DNA from: SHWC01 sp050173345
GTDB taxonomy: Bacteria > Pseudomonadota > Alphaproteobacteria > UBA828
Assembly (NCBI GenBank): GCA_050173345.1
Contig: JBFXKW010000003.1
Coordinates: 62,001 to 126,000 of the forward strand
Length of the DNA stretch: 64,000 nt
Reading direction: 5' to 3'
Shown here: piece by piece, positions 18,626-26,289 of the stretch
How positions within the stretch are numbered: the stretch's first letter is position 1
Layout: each line of letters starts with the position of its first letter
The notes under the pieces: model-generated
What the model saw: the letters and a program-made list of their open reading frames with translations, nothing else
Databases searched by the model: none
Told to the model about the DNA's origin: nothing
Program-made: the position numbers and the translations under genes

Positions 18626-18673
18626 CCACCCCTGCCCTCCCTCCCGCAACAGCGGGAGGGAGGGCAGGGGTGG
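18626..18673. terminator. 22-bp perfect hairpin after the binding-protein gene
   Basis: Bases 18626-18647 pair perfectly with 18652-18673 around a four-base loop (AACA). The stem is built on CCACCCCTGCCCTCCCTCCC. It begins 5 bp after the stop of the minus-strand gene at 18679. There is no T-run, so it may act as an mRNA 3'-end stabiliser or REP-like element rather than a true intrinsic terminator. Confidence 0.55.
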
Positions 18674-18678
18674 AAAGC

Positions 18679-20292
18679 TTACGCCTGGTCGATCAGCGTG
18701 GGCCAGCCGGACTTGGCGGCGTTGATCGCCTCGATCATGCGGTCCTCGCCCTTCTTCTTGATGAACTTGCGCCACTCCTCGGCGGCCTTGGTCATGGCCT
18801 CCTTGACGGTCGCGGTCCCGGTCATCGCGGCCGAGATGTTCTCGTCCAGGATGTTGTGCAGGCCGAACGCGCCGGGGATCGCCAAGGTCGGTACCGAGCG
18901 CTTGATCGTCTCGCGGATCGCCGGTACGTGATAGTCTTTGTAGGTCTTGATCACGAGCGGGTCCTCGAAGTTGGCGAGCTGGAACGGGTCGAAGAAGCCG
19001 CCCGGGTTCGCGGTGAGCCAGGTGAAGATGCGGGTCGAGCCGGTCCACTGCAGGAACAGGTAGGCCGCCTCCTTGTACTGGCTCTGGCTCGACACGCTGC
19101 CATTGTTGCCGAGATAGAGCGTCGAGCGCCGTACCAGGTTGCTGCCGAACAGCTTGCCGGGCGGCAGGAAGGAGCCGATCTTGCCGACCACCGCGCTGGT
19201 CGGCTCGCCGTTCTCGCCGATCTGGTCGTTGAACTTGGGGAAGTTGGTGAAGGTCGCCATCATCACCGACTTGCCACCCGCCATCGAGCCGTAATACTCG
19301 GACCAGCTCCAGGCGAGGCCGTCCTTGGTCGACCATTCGAGGCTCCTGACGTGCTCCTCGGTCGCCTGGATGCCGATGTCGGTGTCGATCAGCGGGTTGC
19401 CCGCGTCGTCGAACAGGAAGTAGTTCGGCTCGGCCTTGCTGACATAGCGGTTGTACCAGTTCGAGATGCCCCAGAACGGGCTCAGCATGTTGCCGTTGCC
19501 GAACAGGCCCTTCTGGGTGAAGAACGAGGCGATCTGGTCGGTTTCCTCCCAGGTGCGCGGCGGGCCGAGCTCCCAGCCATACTTGTCGCTGAACGCCTTG
19601 ACGTTTTCGGGATCCTCGAACAGGTCCTTGCGGTACACCCAGGTCTGGAAGTCGCCGTCGAGCGACACCGTCATGACCTTGCCGTTGTACTTGTAGAGCA
19701 GGTCGTAGATCTCGGGCGTCGGCGTACCGCGCTGCGGATCCGCGAAGTCCGGCTGGTACTTGGCGATGAACTCGTCGAGCTCGGCGATGCCGTTCGCCTC
19801 GGCGAGATCGCCGGTGTTGTTGTAGGCATGGGTGTAGACGTCGAACGCGCCCGACTGGGTGGTGACGTCCTGCAGCACCTTCTTGAACTGCTCCTCCGGC
19901 GAGACGCCGGTGAACACCAGCTCGATGCCGGTCTCGCGTTCCCAGACCTCCTTGATGGTCGGCGCGTCCGACGGATAGGGCCGCGTATAGTGGCCGATGG
20001 CGCCGTCGGTCATCAGCACGTTGAGCTTGTCGGGCGCCTTGCCCTCCGCCTTCAGCTTCTTGATGCCCTCGATCGCGCGGCCTTCCGAGATGTCGCCGTT
20101 GTACTGGTAGCGCTCGGCGCCGGCGAAGCCGGTCGGCCCGCCGGTCATGCCCGGCGCATAGTCGGCGGCGAACGCGCCGTTGGGCGCGCCGAAGCGCAAG
20201 CCTATGCCCGCGGCGGCGGTAAGCGCGGCTGCAGCCGAACCCGCCTTGAGCACGCCGCGACGCGAAATGCCTCGAACGTTCTTGGTCGTCAT
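18679..20292 (-). CDS. Orphan ABC solute-binding protein, Tat-exported
   Basis: The 537-residue product starts at the ATG at 20292 behind GGGAGG (the frame is open further upstream). It has a twin-arginine signal (ISRRGVLKAGSAAAAL) and an alanine-rich hydrophobic segment ending AFAA, then a family-1-type extracellular solute-binding fold (segments such as NVLMTDGAIGHYTRPYPS and AFDVYTHAYNNTGDLAE). It should bind a sugar or polyol in the periplasm. No permease or ATPase lies next to it; the nearest full importer is at 28.4-34.3 kb with its own binding protein. It may serve that importer, the lone permease at 8593, or a system elsewhere. Confidence 0.85.
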   Translation of the reverse strand: MTTKNVRGISRRGVLKAGSAAAALTAAAGIGLRFGAPNGAFAADYAPGMTGGPTGFAGAERYQYNGDISEGRAIEGIKKLKAEGKAPDKLNVLMTDGAIGHYTRPYPSDAPTIKEVWERETGIELVFTGVSPEEQFKKVLQDVTTQSGAFDVYTHAYNNTGDLAEANGIAELDEFIAKYQPDFADPQRGTPTPEIYDLLYKYNGKVMTVSLDGDFQTWVYRKDLFEDPENVKAFSDKYGWELGPPRTWEETDQIASFFTQKGLFGNGNMLSPFWGISNWYNRYVSKAEPNYFLFDDAGNPLIDTDIGIQATEEHVRSLEWSTKDGLAWSWSEYYGSMAGGKSVMMATFTNFPKFNDQIGENGEPTSAVVGKIGSFLPPGKLFGSNLVRRSTLYLGNNGSVSSQSQYKEAAYLFLQWTGSTRIFTWLTANPGGFFDPFQLANFEDPLVIKTYKDYHVPAIRETIKRSVPTLAIPGAFGLHNILDENISAAMTGTATVKEAMTKAAEEWRKFIKKKGEDRMIEAINAAKSGWPTLIDQA

Positions 20293-20511
20293 TCTCGATG
20301 CCTCCCGTTGACTAGGATGCGTTGCCGCCCGCTGGCGAAGCCGGCCGGCCGCTCGCGTCTCCCACATTCTGGTGCAGCCAGCCTAGCACGCCACGGGCAA
20401 CCGCGTAGCCCAGGAAACCCGATTCTCGCAATAAAATTGGGGAGGAAATGAGGCGGCAAACGCCTATATAGTTTACAGAATTTGCAACCGGACTACGCCC
20501 TTCCTACCGCC

Positions 20512-21504
20512 ATGCTCATCGATCCTTTCGCGCGCCCCATCAGCTATCTGCGGGTCTCCGTCACCGACCGCTGCGACTTCCGCTGCGTCTACTGCATGTC
20601 GGAGCACATGACCTTCCTGCCCAAGGCCGAGCTGCTAAGCTTAGAGGAGCTCGATCGCCTGTGCAGCGCGTTCGTCGAGCTCGGCGTGAGGAAGCTGCGC
20701 ATCACCGGCGGCGAGCCGCTGGTGCGCCGCGATGTGATGACCCTGTTCCACAGCCTCGGCCGCCACTTGCGCTCGGGCAAGCTCGAAGAGCTGACGCTGA
20801 CCACCAATGGCAGCCAGCTCGGGCGCTTCGCCGACGAGCTGGTCGAGGCCGGCGTCAGGCGCGTCAACGTCTCGCTCGATACGCTCGACCCCGCCAAGTT
20901 CGAGGCCATCACGCGCTGGGGCCGCTTCGACCGGGTGCTCGACGGCATCCGGGCGGCCAAGGCCGCGGGGCTCCGCGTCAAGATCAACACCGTCGCGCTC
21001 AAGGGCGTGAACGAGGACGAGATCGAGGACATGGTGCGCTGGTGCGGCGAGATGGGCTACGACCTGACCCTGATCGAGACCATGCCGCTCGGCGAGATCG
21101 AGGAAGACCGGACCGAGCAATACCTGCCGCTCTCGCTGGTGCGCGCGCGGCTCGCCAAGCGATTCACCCTGGAGGACAGCAACCATCGCACCGGCGGCCC
21201 CGCGCGCTACGTGACGGTGCGCGAGACCGGCCGGCGGCTCGGCTTCATCACGCCGCTCACGCACAATTTCTGCGAGGCATGCAACCGGGTGCGGCTGACC
21301 TGCACCGGCACGCTCTACATGTGCCTGGGCCAGGATGATGCCGCCGACCTGCGCGCGCCGCTGCGCGCGGACCCCACCGACCGGCAGCTCGTCGAGGCGA
21401 TCCGCGAGGCGATCGGGCGCAAGCCCAAGGGCCATGACTTCATCATCGACCGCCGCCACAAGGGCCCCGCGGTCGGCCGCCATATGAGCGTCACCGGCGG
21501 CTGA
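20512..21504 (+). CDS. moaA: GTP 3',8-cyclase MoaA
   Basis: This radical-SAM enzyme carries out the first step of molybdenum cofactor synthesis. It shows the N-terminal cluster motif CDFRCVYC (Cys21, 25, 28 from the ATG), the second cluster in NFCEACNRVRLTCTG, and the conserved C-terminal Gly-Gly. The ATG at 20512 gives 330 residues; a TTG at 20482 in frame would add 10. Neither has a good ribosome site. A TATA-rich stretch (20465-20472) may hold the -10. The gene is divergent from the orphan binding protein. Confidence 0.95.
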   Translation: MLIDPFARPISYLRVSVTDRCDFRCVYCMSEHMTFLPKAELLSLEELDRLCSAFVELGVRKLRITGGEPLVRRDVMTLFHSLGRHLRSGKLEELTLTTNGSQLGRFADELVEAGVRRVNVSLDTLDPAKFEAITRWGRFDRVLDGIRAAKAAGLRVKINTVALKGVNEDEIEDMVRWCGEMGYDLTLIETMPLGEIEEDRTEQYLPLSLVRARLAKRFTLEDSNHRTGGPARYVTVRETGRRLGFITPLTHNFCEACNRVRLTCTGTLYMCLGQDDAADLRAPLRADPTDRQLVEAIREAIGRKPKGHDFIIDRRHKGPAVGRHMSVTGG

Positions 21505-21546
21505 ACCCCGCCGCCGGGCCTGCTCTTGGCAGCGTACCCGCTCCCT

Positions 21547-21617
21547 CTCATGCTTCGACAAGCTCAGCATGAGGACTTGGAGTTTCGGCCTCATCCTGAG
21601 CCTGTCGAAGGATGAGG
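21547..21617. repeat. Inverted REP pair (family A), copy 1
   Basis: Two 27-bp units built on CTTCGACAAGCTCAGCATGAG and its reverse-complement form face each other across a 17-base spacer (ACTTGGAGTTTCGGC region). Copies 2 and 3 are at 44045-44113 (opposite orientation) and 62970-63039. The core TTCGACAAGCTCAG is a widespread proteobacterial REP motif. It lies between the moaA and NAD kinase genes. Confidence 0.85.
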
Positions 21618-21718
21618 CTGTCGGACCGCTTCACCGCCTCCTCCCTACGCCGCTATGGGATCGCGGCCGGGCTCGGCTATAATCCGCCGGCCATTCGGCC
21701 CAGCTCCGCGCGATCCCC

Positions 21719-22492
21719 ATGAAAAAGCCCCGCAAGACGATTGCGCTGGTCGCCTCGACCGCTCCCGAGGCGAAAGCCGCGCTCAACAGCCTGAAGCGGC
21801 GCTACAAGGCGGTCGCGCCGGAAGACGCCGACGTCATCGTCGCGATCGGCGGCGACGGCTTCATGCTCGAGACGCTGCATCGCTATCTCGAACTGGGCAC
21901 GCCGATCTACGGCATGAACCGCGGCTCGATCGGCTTCCTGATGAACGAGTATAGGCCGGGCGGCCTGCTCGAGCGCGTCGCCAAGGCGCAGCTCACGCCG
22001 CTCTGCCCCCTGCGCATGTCGGCGGTCACCGCGATGGGCACCAGCCATACCGCGCTCGCCATCAACGAGGTGTCGCTGCTGCGCGAGACCCGTCAGGCCG
22101 CCAAGATCGAGATCAGCGTCGATGGGGTGGTCCGACTGCCCGAACTGATCTGCGACGGCATCCTGGCCTCGACGCCGGCCGGCAGCTCGGCCTACAACCT
22201 CTCGGCGCACGGCCCGATCATCCCGCTCGGCACGGAGCTGCTCGCGCTGACCCCGATCAGCGCGTTCCGGCCGCGGCGCTGGCGCGGCGCCCTGCTGCCG
22301 TTGAGCGCGCATGTCCGCTTCCGCGTGCTGGAGGCCGACAAGCGGCCGGTCAGCGCCGTCGCCGACTATACCGAGGTGCGCGACGTCGTCACGGTCGATG
22401 TCGCGGCCGATCCTGAGGTCGAGATCTGCCTGCTGTTCGACCCGGAGCACAATCTCGAAGAACGAATCCTGAGCGAGCAGTTTGCAGCCTGA
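21719..22492 (+). CDS. nadK: NAD kinase
   Basis: The 257-residue protein phosphorylates NAD to NADP. It has the GGDG motif (VIVAIGGDGFMLETLHRYLE, about residues 40-58), GMNRGSIGFLMNEY, and the conserved TPAGSSAYNLSAHGPI segment that binds NAD. Length matches the short alphaproteobacterial form. The next gene overlaps its 3' end by 11 bp. Confidence 0.95.
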   Translation: MKKPRKTIALVASTAPEAKAALNSLKRRYKAVAPEDADVIVAIGGDGFMLETLHRYLELGTPIYGMNRGSIGFLMNEYRPGGLLERVAKAQLTPLCPLRMSAVTAMGTSHTALAINEVSLLRETRQAAKIEISVDGVVRLPELICDGILASTPAGSSAYNLSAHGPIIPLGTELLALTPISAFRPRRWRGALLPLSAHVRFRVLEADKRPVSAVADYTEVRDVVTVDVAADPEVEICLLFDPEHNLEERILSEQFAA

Positions 22493-23492
22493 ACCCGATT
22501 CCCCGGCCCGGCAGCGGCGACCTGGCGAGGCGTCTCGCCGCTTCGCCCGCCCCGACCTTCGCCGCTTCGCCGAGGCGGGCACCCCGCCCTATGTCGTGAC
22601 GGCGGAGAGCGGCCGCGCCGGCCCGAACGTCGTGCTCAGCGCGCTGATGCACGGCAACGAGCTATGCGGCGCGATCGCGCTCTGCCGCCTGATCGAGCGC
22701 GGCTTTGTGCCGCTTCGCGGCCGCCTGAGCTTCGCCTTCGCCAACGTCGAAGCCTATGAGAGCTTCGATCCCGAGCGGCCTTTCGCCTCGCGCTATCTCG
22801 ACGAGGATCTCAACCGGGTCTGGCGCGGGGACATCCTCGACCTGCCGAGCCGCTCGCGCGAGCATGCACGCGCCAAGGCGCTGCGTGCCCTGATGTCGGG
22901 GGCGGACGCGCTGCTCGACCTGCATTCGACCTCAAGCGATTCGGCACCGATGATCCTGTGCGGCCGCACCGCGAAGGGTCTCCGCCTCGCCGGACGGCTG
23001 GGCCTCGCGGCCGAGATCGTGCGCGACGACGGGCACGCCAAGGGCCCGCGGCTGATCGATTTCGATGCGTTCGCGGACAACGACCGGCCGGAGCTCGCCC
23101 TGCTCGTCGAATGCGGCCAGCATTTCGACCCGTCGAGCGCCGAGGTCGCGCTCGAAGCAGTCCTGCGCTTCCTCCTCGCGGTCGGCTCGATCGAGGCGGC
23201 GCCCGCCTGGGCGGCGCTGCCGGGCCATGCGGCCCCGCAACACTTCCTGGACGTGACCCATCCGGTCACCATCCAGTCCGACGGCTTCGTCTTCGTCCGG
23301 CCGCTGCGCTCGCTCGAACGGATCGCGCGCGCCGGCACCCTGATCGCCTATGACGGCGGCCGGCCGATCGCAACGCCCTATGACGACTGCGTCGCGGTGA
23401 TGCCGAGCCTCGCGCCGGCACGCGGCGAGACCGCGGTCAGGCTGGCGCGCGTGCTGCGCTTTCCGGCGGAGGCTGGAGCGCCGCCGCGCTGA
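22482..23492 (+). CDS. AstE/AspA-like zinc carboxypeptidase-family hydrolase
   Basis: The 336-residue protein belongs to the succinylglutamate desuccinylase/aspartoacylase group (M14-like). Zinc ligands are visible in SALMHGNELCGA (His and Glu) and in LLDLHSTSSDS (His), with the conserved DLNRVW and a C-terminal beta-domain (about 245-330). The substrate, probably an N-acyl amino acid, is unknown. The only plausible start is TTG at 22482, overlapping the NAD kinase gene by 11 bp; its stop overlaps the start of the next gene by one base (TGATG), suggesting a three-gene operon. Confidence 0.78.
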   Translation: MQPEPDSPARQRRPGEASRRFARPDLRRFAEAGTPPYVVTAESGRAGPNVVLSALMHGNELCGAIALCRLIERGFVPLRGRLSFAFANVEAYESFDPERPFASRYLDEDLNRVWRGDILDLPSRSREHARAKALRALMSGADALLDLHSTSSDSAPMILCGRTAKGLRLAGRLGLAAEIVRDDGHAKGPRLIDFDAFADNDRPELALLVECGQHFDPSSAEVALEAVLRFLLAVGSIEAAPAWAALPGHAAPQHFLDVTHPVTIQSDGFVFVRPLRSLERIARAGTLIAYDGGRPIATPYDDCVAVMPSLAPARGETAVRLARVLRFPAEAGAPPR

Positions 23493-24568
23493 TGCTGGAC
23501 CGGTTGCTGCATCGCTTCGGTCTTCCGCCGTTCCAGCCGATCCGCGTTCGCCGGCTTGCGCTCGCGCTTGCGATCGGCGCGGTCGGCGGGACCGCCTTCT
23601 TCCTCGGCGGCCTGCCGCTGCCCTGGATGCTCGGCGCCATGGCCTTCGCGACCGTCGCCGCGCTCGCCGGCGCGCCGATCGCCGTGCCGGTCATGCTGCG
23701 CTCCGGCATGGTCTCGATCCTCGGCGTGCTGCTTGGCAGCCAGTTCACGTCGGCGCTCTTCGCAAACCTGTCGCAATGGTATGTCGGCATGGCCGCCGTC
23801 GCGGTCTCGACGCTGCTGATGGCGTGCCTCTGCATCCTCTATTTCCGCGTCGTCGGCGGCTATGATCGCACCACCGCCTATTTCGCCTCGATGCCGGGCG
23901 GCCTTAGCGAGATGATGGTGCTGGGCGAGAGCATGGGCGGCGACGCCCGCACCATCTCGCTCACGCACGGGGTACGTATCCTTCTCGCGGTCTTCCTGAT
24001 CGCGTTCTACTTCCGCATCTTCGAGGGCTACACGGCGAACCCGGCCGCGCTGGGCGGCGCCTCCGCCATGCCGGTCTGGGAGATCGCGGCGCTGATCGGC
24101 TGCGCCTTCGCGGGCCTCGCCGCCGGCCAGAAGCTCAGGCTGCCGGCGCCCCAACTGGTCGGGCCGATGGTCTTGAGCGCGGCGCTGCATCTCGGCGGCG
24201 TGCTCGAGCACCGGCCGCCGGTCGAGCTCATCGCGCTTGCCCAGGTGATCCTCGGCGCCGCGATCGGCGCGCGCTTCGCCGGCATGGCGCTCGGCCGGAT
24301 CTGGCGCGCCGTCCTGATCGCCGCCGGCGCCACCGTCATCATGGTCGGCGTCGCCGTCGGCATGGCCTATGGCCTCGCGCCGCTCGCCGGCAGCGAGGGC
24401 GATCTGCTGCTATTGGCGCTCGCGCCCGGCGGGCTCGCCGAGATGAGCCTGATCGCGCTGTCGTTCGGCTCGGCCGCGGCCTTCGTCTCGACCCATCACG
24501 TCGTGCGCATCGTGATCGTTGTGATCCTCGCGCCGCTGTTCTTCCGCCTCGCCTATCGGTCGCGCTAG
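23492..24568 (+). CDS. AbrB/YdbK-family membrane protein
   Basis: The 358-residue, very hydrophobic protein has about ten membrane helices in two homologous halves, with the repeated signature GGLPLPWMLGAM (about 40-52) and ASMPGGLSEMMVLGE (about 135-150), mirrored by LALAPGGLAEMSLIAL near the end. This is the PF05145 group, often mislabelled ammonia monooxygenase or AbrB regulator; function is unsettled, with transport suggested. It is the last gene of the nadK operon; its stop codon is inside a terminator-like hairpin. Confidence 0.85.
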   Translation: MLDRLLHRFGLPPFQPIRVRRLALALAIGAVGGTAFFLGGLPLPWMLGAMAFATVAALAGAPIAVPVMLRSGMVSILGVLLGSQFTSALFANLSQWYVGMAAVAVSTLLMACLCILYFRVVGGYDRTTAYFASMPGGLSEMMVLGESMGGDARTISLTHGVRILLAVFLIAFYFRIFEGYTANPAALGGASAMPVWEIAALIGCAFAGLAAGQKLRLPAPQLVGPMVLSAALHLGGVLEHRPPVELIALAQVILGAAIGARFAGMALGRIWRAVLIAAGATVIMVGVAVGMAYGLAPLAGSEGDLLLLALAPGGLAEMSLIALSFGSAAAFVSTHHVVRIVIVVILAPLFFRLAYRSR

Positions 24569-24614
24569 ATCACGATCCGATCAGGTTGCTTCAACATGAT
24601 CGGATCGTGATCTA
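24566..24614. terminator. 18-bp perfect hairpin at the end of the AbrB-family gene
   Basis: Bases 24566-24583 pair perfectly with 24597-24614, leaving a 13-base loop. The TAG stop codon of the membrane protein gene is the first three bases of the stem. With the second hairpin at 24626-24686 it separates two convergent genes. Confidence 0.6.
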
Positions 24615-24625
24615 CTTTGATGAAA

Positions 24626-24686
24626 AGAGCAGGATTCACGTTTGAGATGGAATCGCTCCGCGATCCATCTCAAACGACCCTGCTCT
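24626..24686. terminator. Compound hairpin at the end of the TetR gene
   Basis: Nested stems: 24626-24633 with 24679-24686, 24640-24651 with 24664-24675, and a small apical stem (ATCGC/GCGAT). It overlaps the stop codon of the minus-strand TetR gene. Near-identical palindromes are common in other alphaproteobacterial genomes, so this may be a mobile palindromic unit used as a terminator. Confidence 0.55.
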
Positions 24687-25362
24687 ATAGCCCGCTGTAG
24701 GAAAGCCCCCGATAGAGCACGTCCGCGACGCGGTCGGTCAGCTCCTGCAGCTCGGCATCGGTGGCGGGCGGCTGGCCGAGCTGATCGTCGACCAGGAGCG
24801 TGGCGAGGCCGTGCAGGGTCGACCACGCGGCGACCGCGAGCTGGCGCGGCTCGACGCCGCCGATCAGGTCGGGCCGCTGGCAGCCGCGGATCATCTCGGT
24901 CAAGAGGTCGAGCGACCGCTCAGTGCTCTCCCTCAGCCCCGGATAGCGCGAATGGTCGGTAATGTCGGGGCCGAACATGACGCGGAAATGCGAGGGGTGG
25001 ACCGCCGCGAACTTCACATAGGCAAAGGTCACGGCGCGGAAGCTGGCGAGCGGCAGTTCCTTGTTGGCCTCGACCGCCGCCTCCATCGCCGCATTCATCG
25101 CATGAAAGCCTTCTTCCGCAACGGAAGCGAGCAGGCCTTCCTTGCCGGGAAAATGCCGGTAGGGGGCGGCGGGCGATACGCCGGCCAGACGGGCCACGGA
25201 GCGCAGCGAAACGCCCTTCGGCCCCTCGCGTTCCACCAGCATCAACGCAGCATCCAGCAGGGCCCGGCGCAGATTGCCGTGATGATAACGGCCCTCCTTG
25301 TGGGTCTTGCGGCGGCGGCTCTTGCGGCGCGGCCGCGATGCGGTCGCCAGATCGTTGCTCAC
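24685..25362 (-). CDS. TetR/AcrR-family transcriptional regulator (WHG domain type)
   Basis: The 225-residue protein has a basic N-terminal tail (1-30, Arg/Lys-rich), a TetR helix-turn-helix (about 28-75; GVSLRSVARLAGVSPAAPYR and HFPGKEGLLASVAEEG) and a C-terminal ligand domain (about 95-200) of the WHG type. It starts with GTG. A perfect palindrome lies 35 bp upstream and could be its operator. The regulated genes and ligand are unknown; the divergent side holds no gene for about 380 bp. Confidence 0.9.
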   Translation of the reverse strand: MSNDLATASRPRRKSRRRKTHKEGRYHHGNLRRALLDAALMLVEREGPKGVSLRSVARLAGVSPAAPYRHFPGKEGLLASVAEEGFHAMNAAMEAAVEANKELPLASFRAVTFAYVKFAAVHPSHFRVMFGPDITDHSRYPGLRESTERSLDLLTEMIRGCQRPDLIGGVEPRQLAVAAWSTLHGLATLLVDDQLGQPPATDAELQELTDRVADVLYRGLSYSGL

Positions 25363-25396
25363 GCCTCCCCCTCTTTCGTCAGGGTGACCAGCGATG

Positions 25397-25406
25397 TGTG
25401 ATCACA
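25397..25406. promoter_or_regulatory. Palindrome upstream of the TetR gene
   Basis: TGTGATCACA is a perfect 10-bp palindrome 35 bp before the TetR start codon, with a second imperfect dyad GCACATTTGTGC about 20 bp further on (25423-25434). Either could be an autoregulatory operator. The remainder of the 25363-25741 gap is AT-richer than its surroundings, with two GANTC sites (25438-25442, 25448-25452) and a TATAAT-like hexamer (25533-25538); I see no gene in it. Confidence 0.35.
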
Positions 25407-25741
25407 GTTACAACCGATTTCCGCACATTTGTGCGAAGAATCCAAAGGAATCTAGACGCTTCGCTTGTTCGATGCCAAGCGGCGCGCCTCGCGGACGAGC
25501 CGAACCTGACCACTAGGGTATGCCTTTTGATCTATAATAGCGCCGACCATTACCGGGCTGCCGAGCGGCGCTGCATGTAATCATGAGATACATCCAGGTG
25601 CGGTAAGTCGCGGTGATGCGAATAAGTATAGGTCACAGCATTGTTCGATCGCCGTATCCGCTTTGATCGTGCACAATATTGGGCCAGTTCTTCGAAGATC
25701 GCCCGGGTCACCACGTCCACTGTCCACTGTTCGAGAGAGCG

Positions 25742-26182
25742 ATGAGTATCACGGAAGGCGAAACGCAAGACGACATCATCGTGCGTGTCACGGGAAAGAT
25801 CATCACGGCTTACGTGACGAACAACCGGGTCGATCGGCTGCGCATCGGCGAGCTGATCGAGTCGGTGCGGAATTCGCTGGCCGCTCTGGCGAATGGCGAG
25901 CCCAGCGTCGGCCCCGGCGAAGCGCTCCGGCCCGCGGTGCCGATCAAGCGTTCGGTCACGCCTGACTATCTCATCTGCCTCGAGGACGGCGCTCGGCTCA
26001 AGATGCTCAAGCGGCATCTGCGCACGCACTACGGCCTGAGCCCCCAGGAATACCGCGAGAAGTGGAGCTTGCCGGCCGACTATCCGATGGTCGCGCCGAA
26101 CTACGCGGCCAAGCGGAGCGAGCTGGCCCGCCAGATCGGGCTCGGCGGCCCGGAGCCCGCGAAGCGCCGCAAGCGGAGCTAG
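25742..26182 (+). CDS. MucR/Ros-family transcriptional regulator
   Basis: The 146-residue protein is a MucR-type regulator with the prokaryotic zinc-finger region DYLICLEDGARLKMLKRHLR. Cys79, His92 and His97 are present, but the second cysteine of Ros (Cys82) is Asp82, as in Ml-type relatives. The N-terminus (about 10-50) is the oligomerisation region. The ATG at 25742 is chosen because similarity starts there; the frame extends 63 bp upstream. In Caulobacter and Rhizobiales MucR proteins act as nucleoid-associated silencers and oppose CtrA-activated genes, which matches the CtrA genes in this window. Low G+C gene silencing is another known role. Confidence 0.92.
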   Translation: MSITEGETQDDIIVRVTGKIITAYVTNNRVDRLRIGELIESVRNSLAALANGEPSVGPGEALRPAVPIKRSVTPDYLICLEDGARLKMLKRHLRTHYGLSPQEYREKWSLPADYPMVAPNYAAKRSELARQIGLGGPEPAKRRKRS

Positions 26183-26289
26183 AGGCGCGGCGCTCGTGGC
26201 GGGGGATGACGCGGAGCGGCCGGGGGTCTATCATTAAAAATTAAAGCGTTTCGCCGCGGTGGCGGAGCGCGGGACCCCTTGCCCGACCG

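Noticed and set aside
8593..20292. The lone permease and the lone binding protein as one split importer operon
   Set aside because: They are on opposite strands about 9 kb apart with complete unrelated operons between them; shared function is possible but an operon is not.
20430..20511. Molybdenum-cofactor riboswitch before moaA
   Set aside because: Only a weak 5-bp hairpin (AGGCG/CGCCT) is present; the gap is too short and lacks the known conserved elements.
25338..25580. An 80-codon plus-strand frame in the TetR-MucR gap
   Set aside because: No ribosome site, no family resemblance, and it overlaps the TetR gene start; composition differs from coding sequence nearby.
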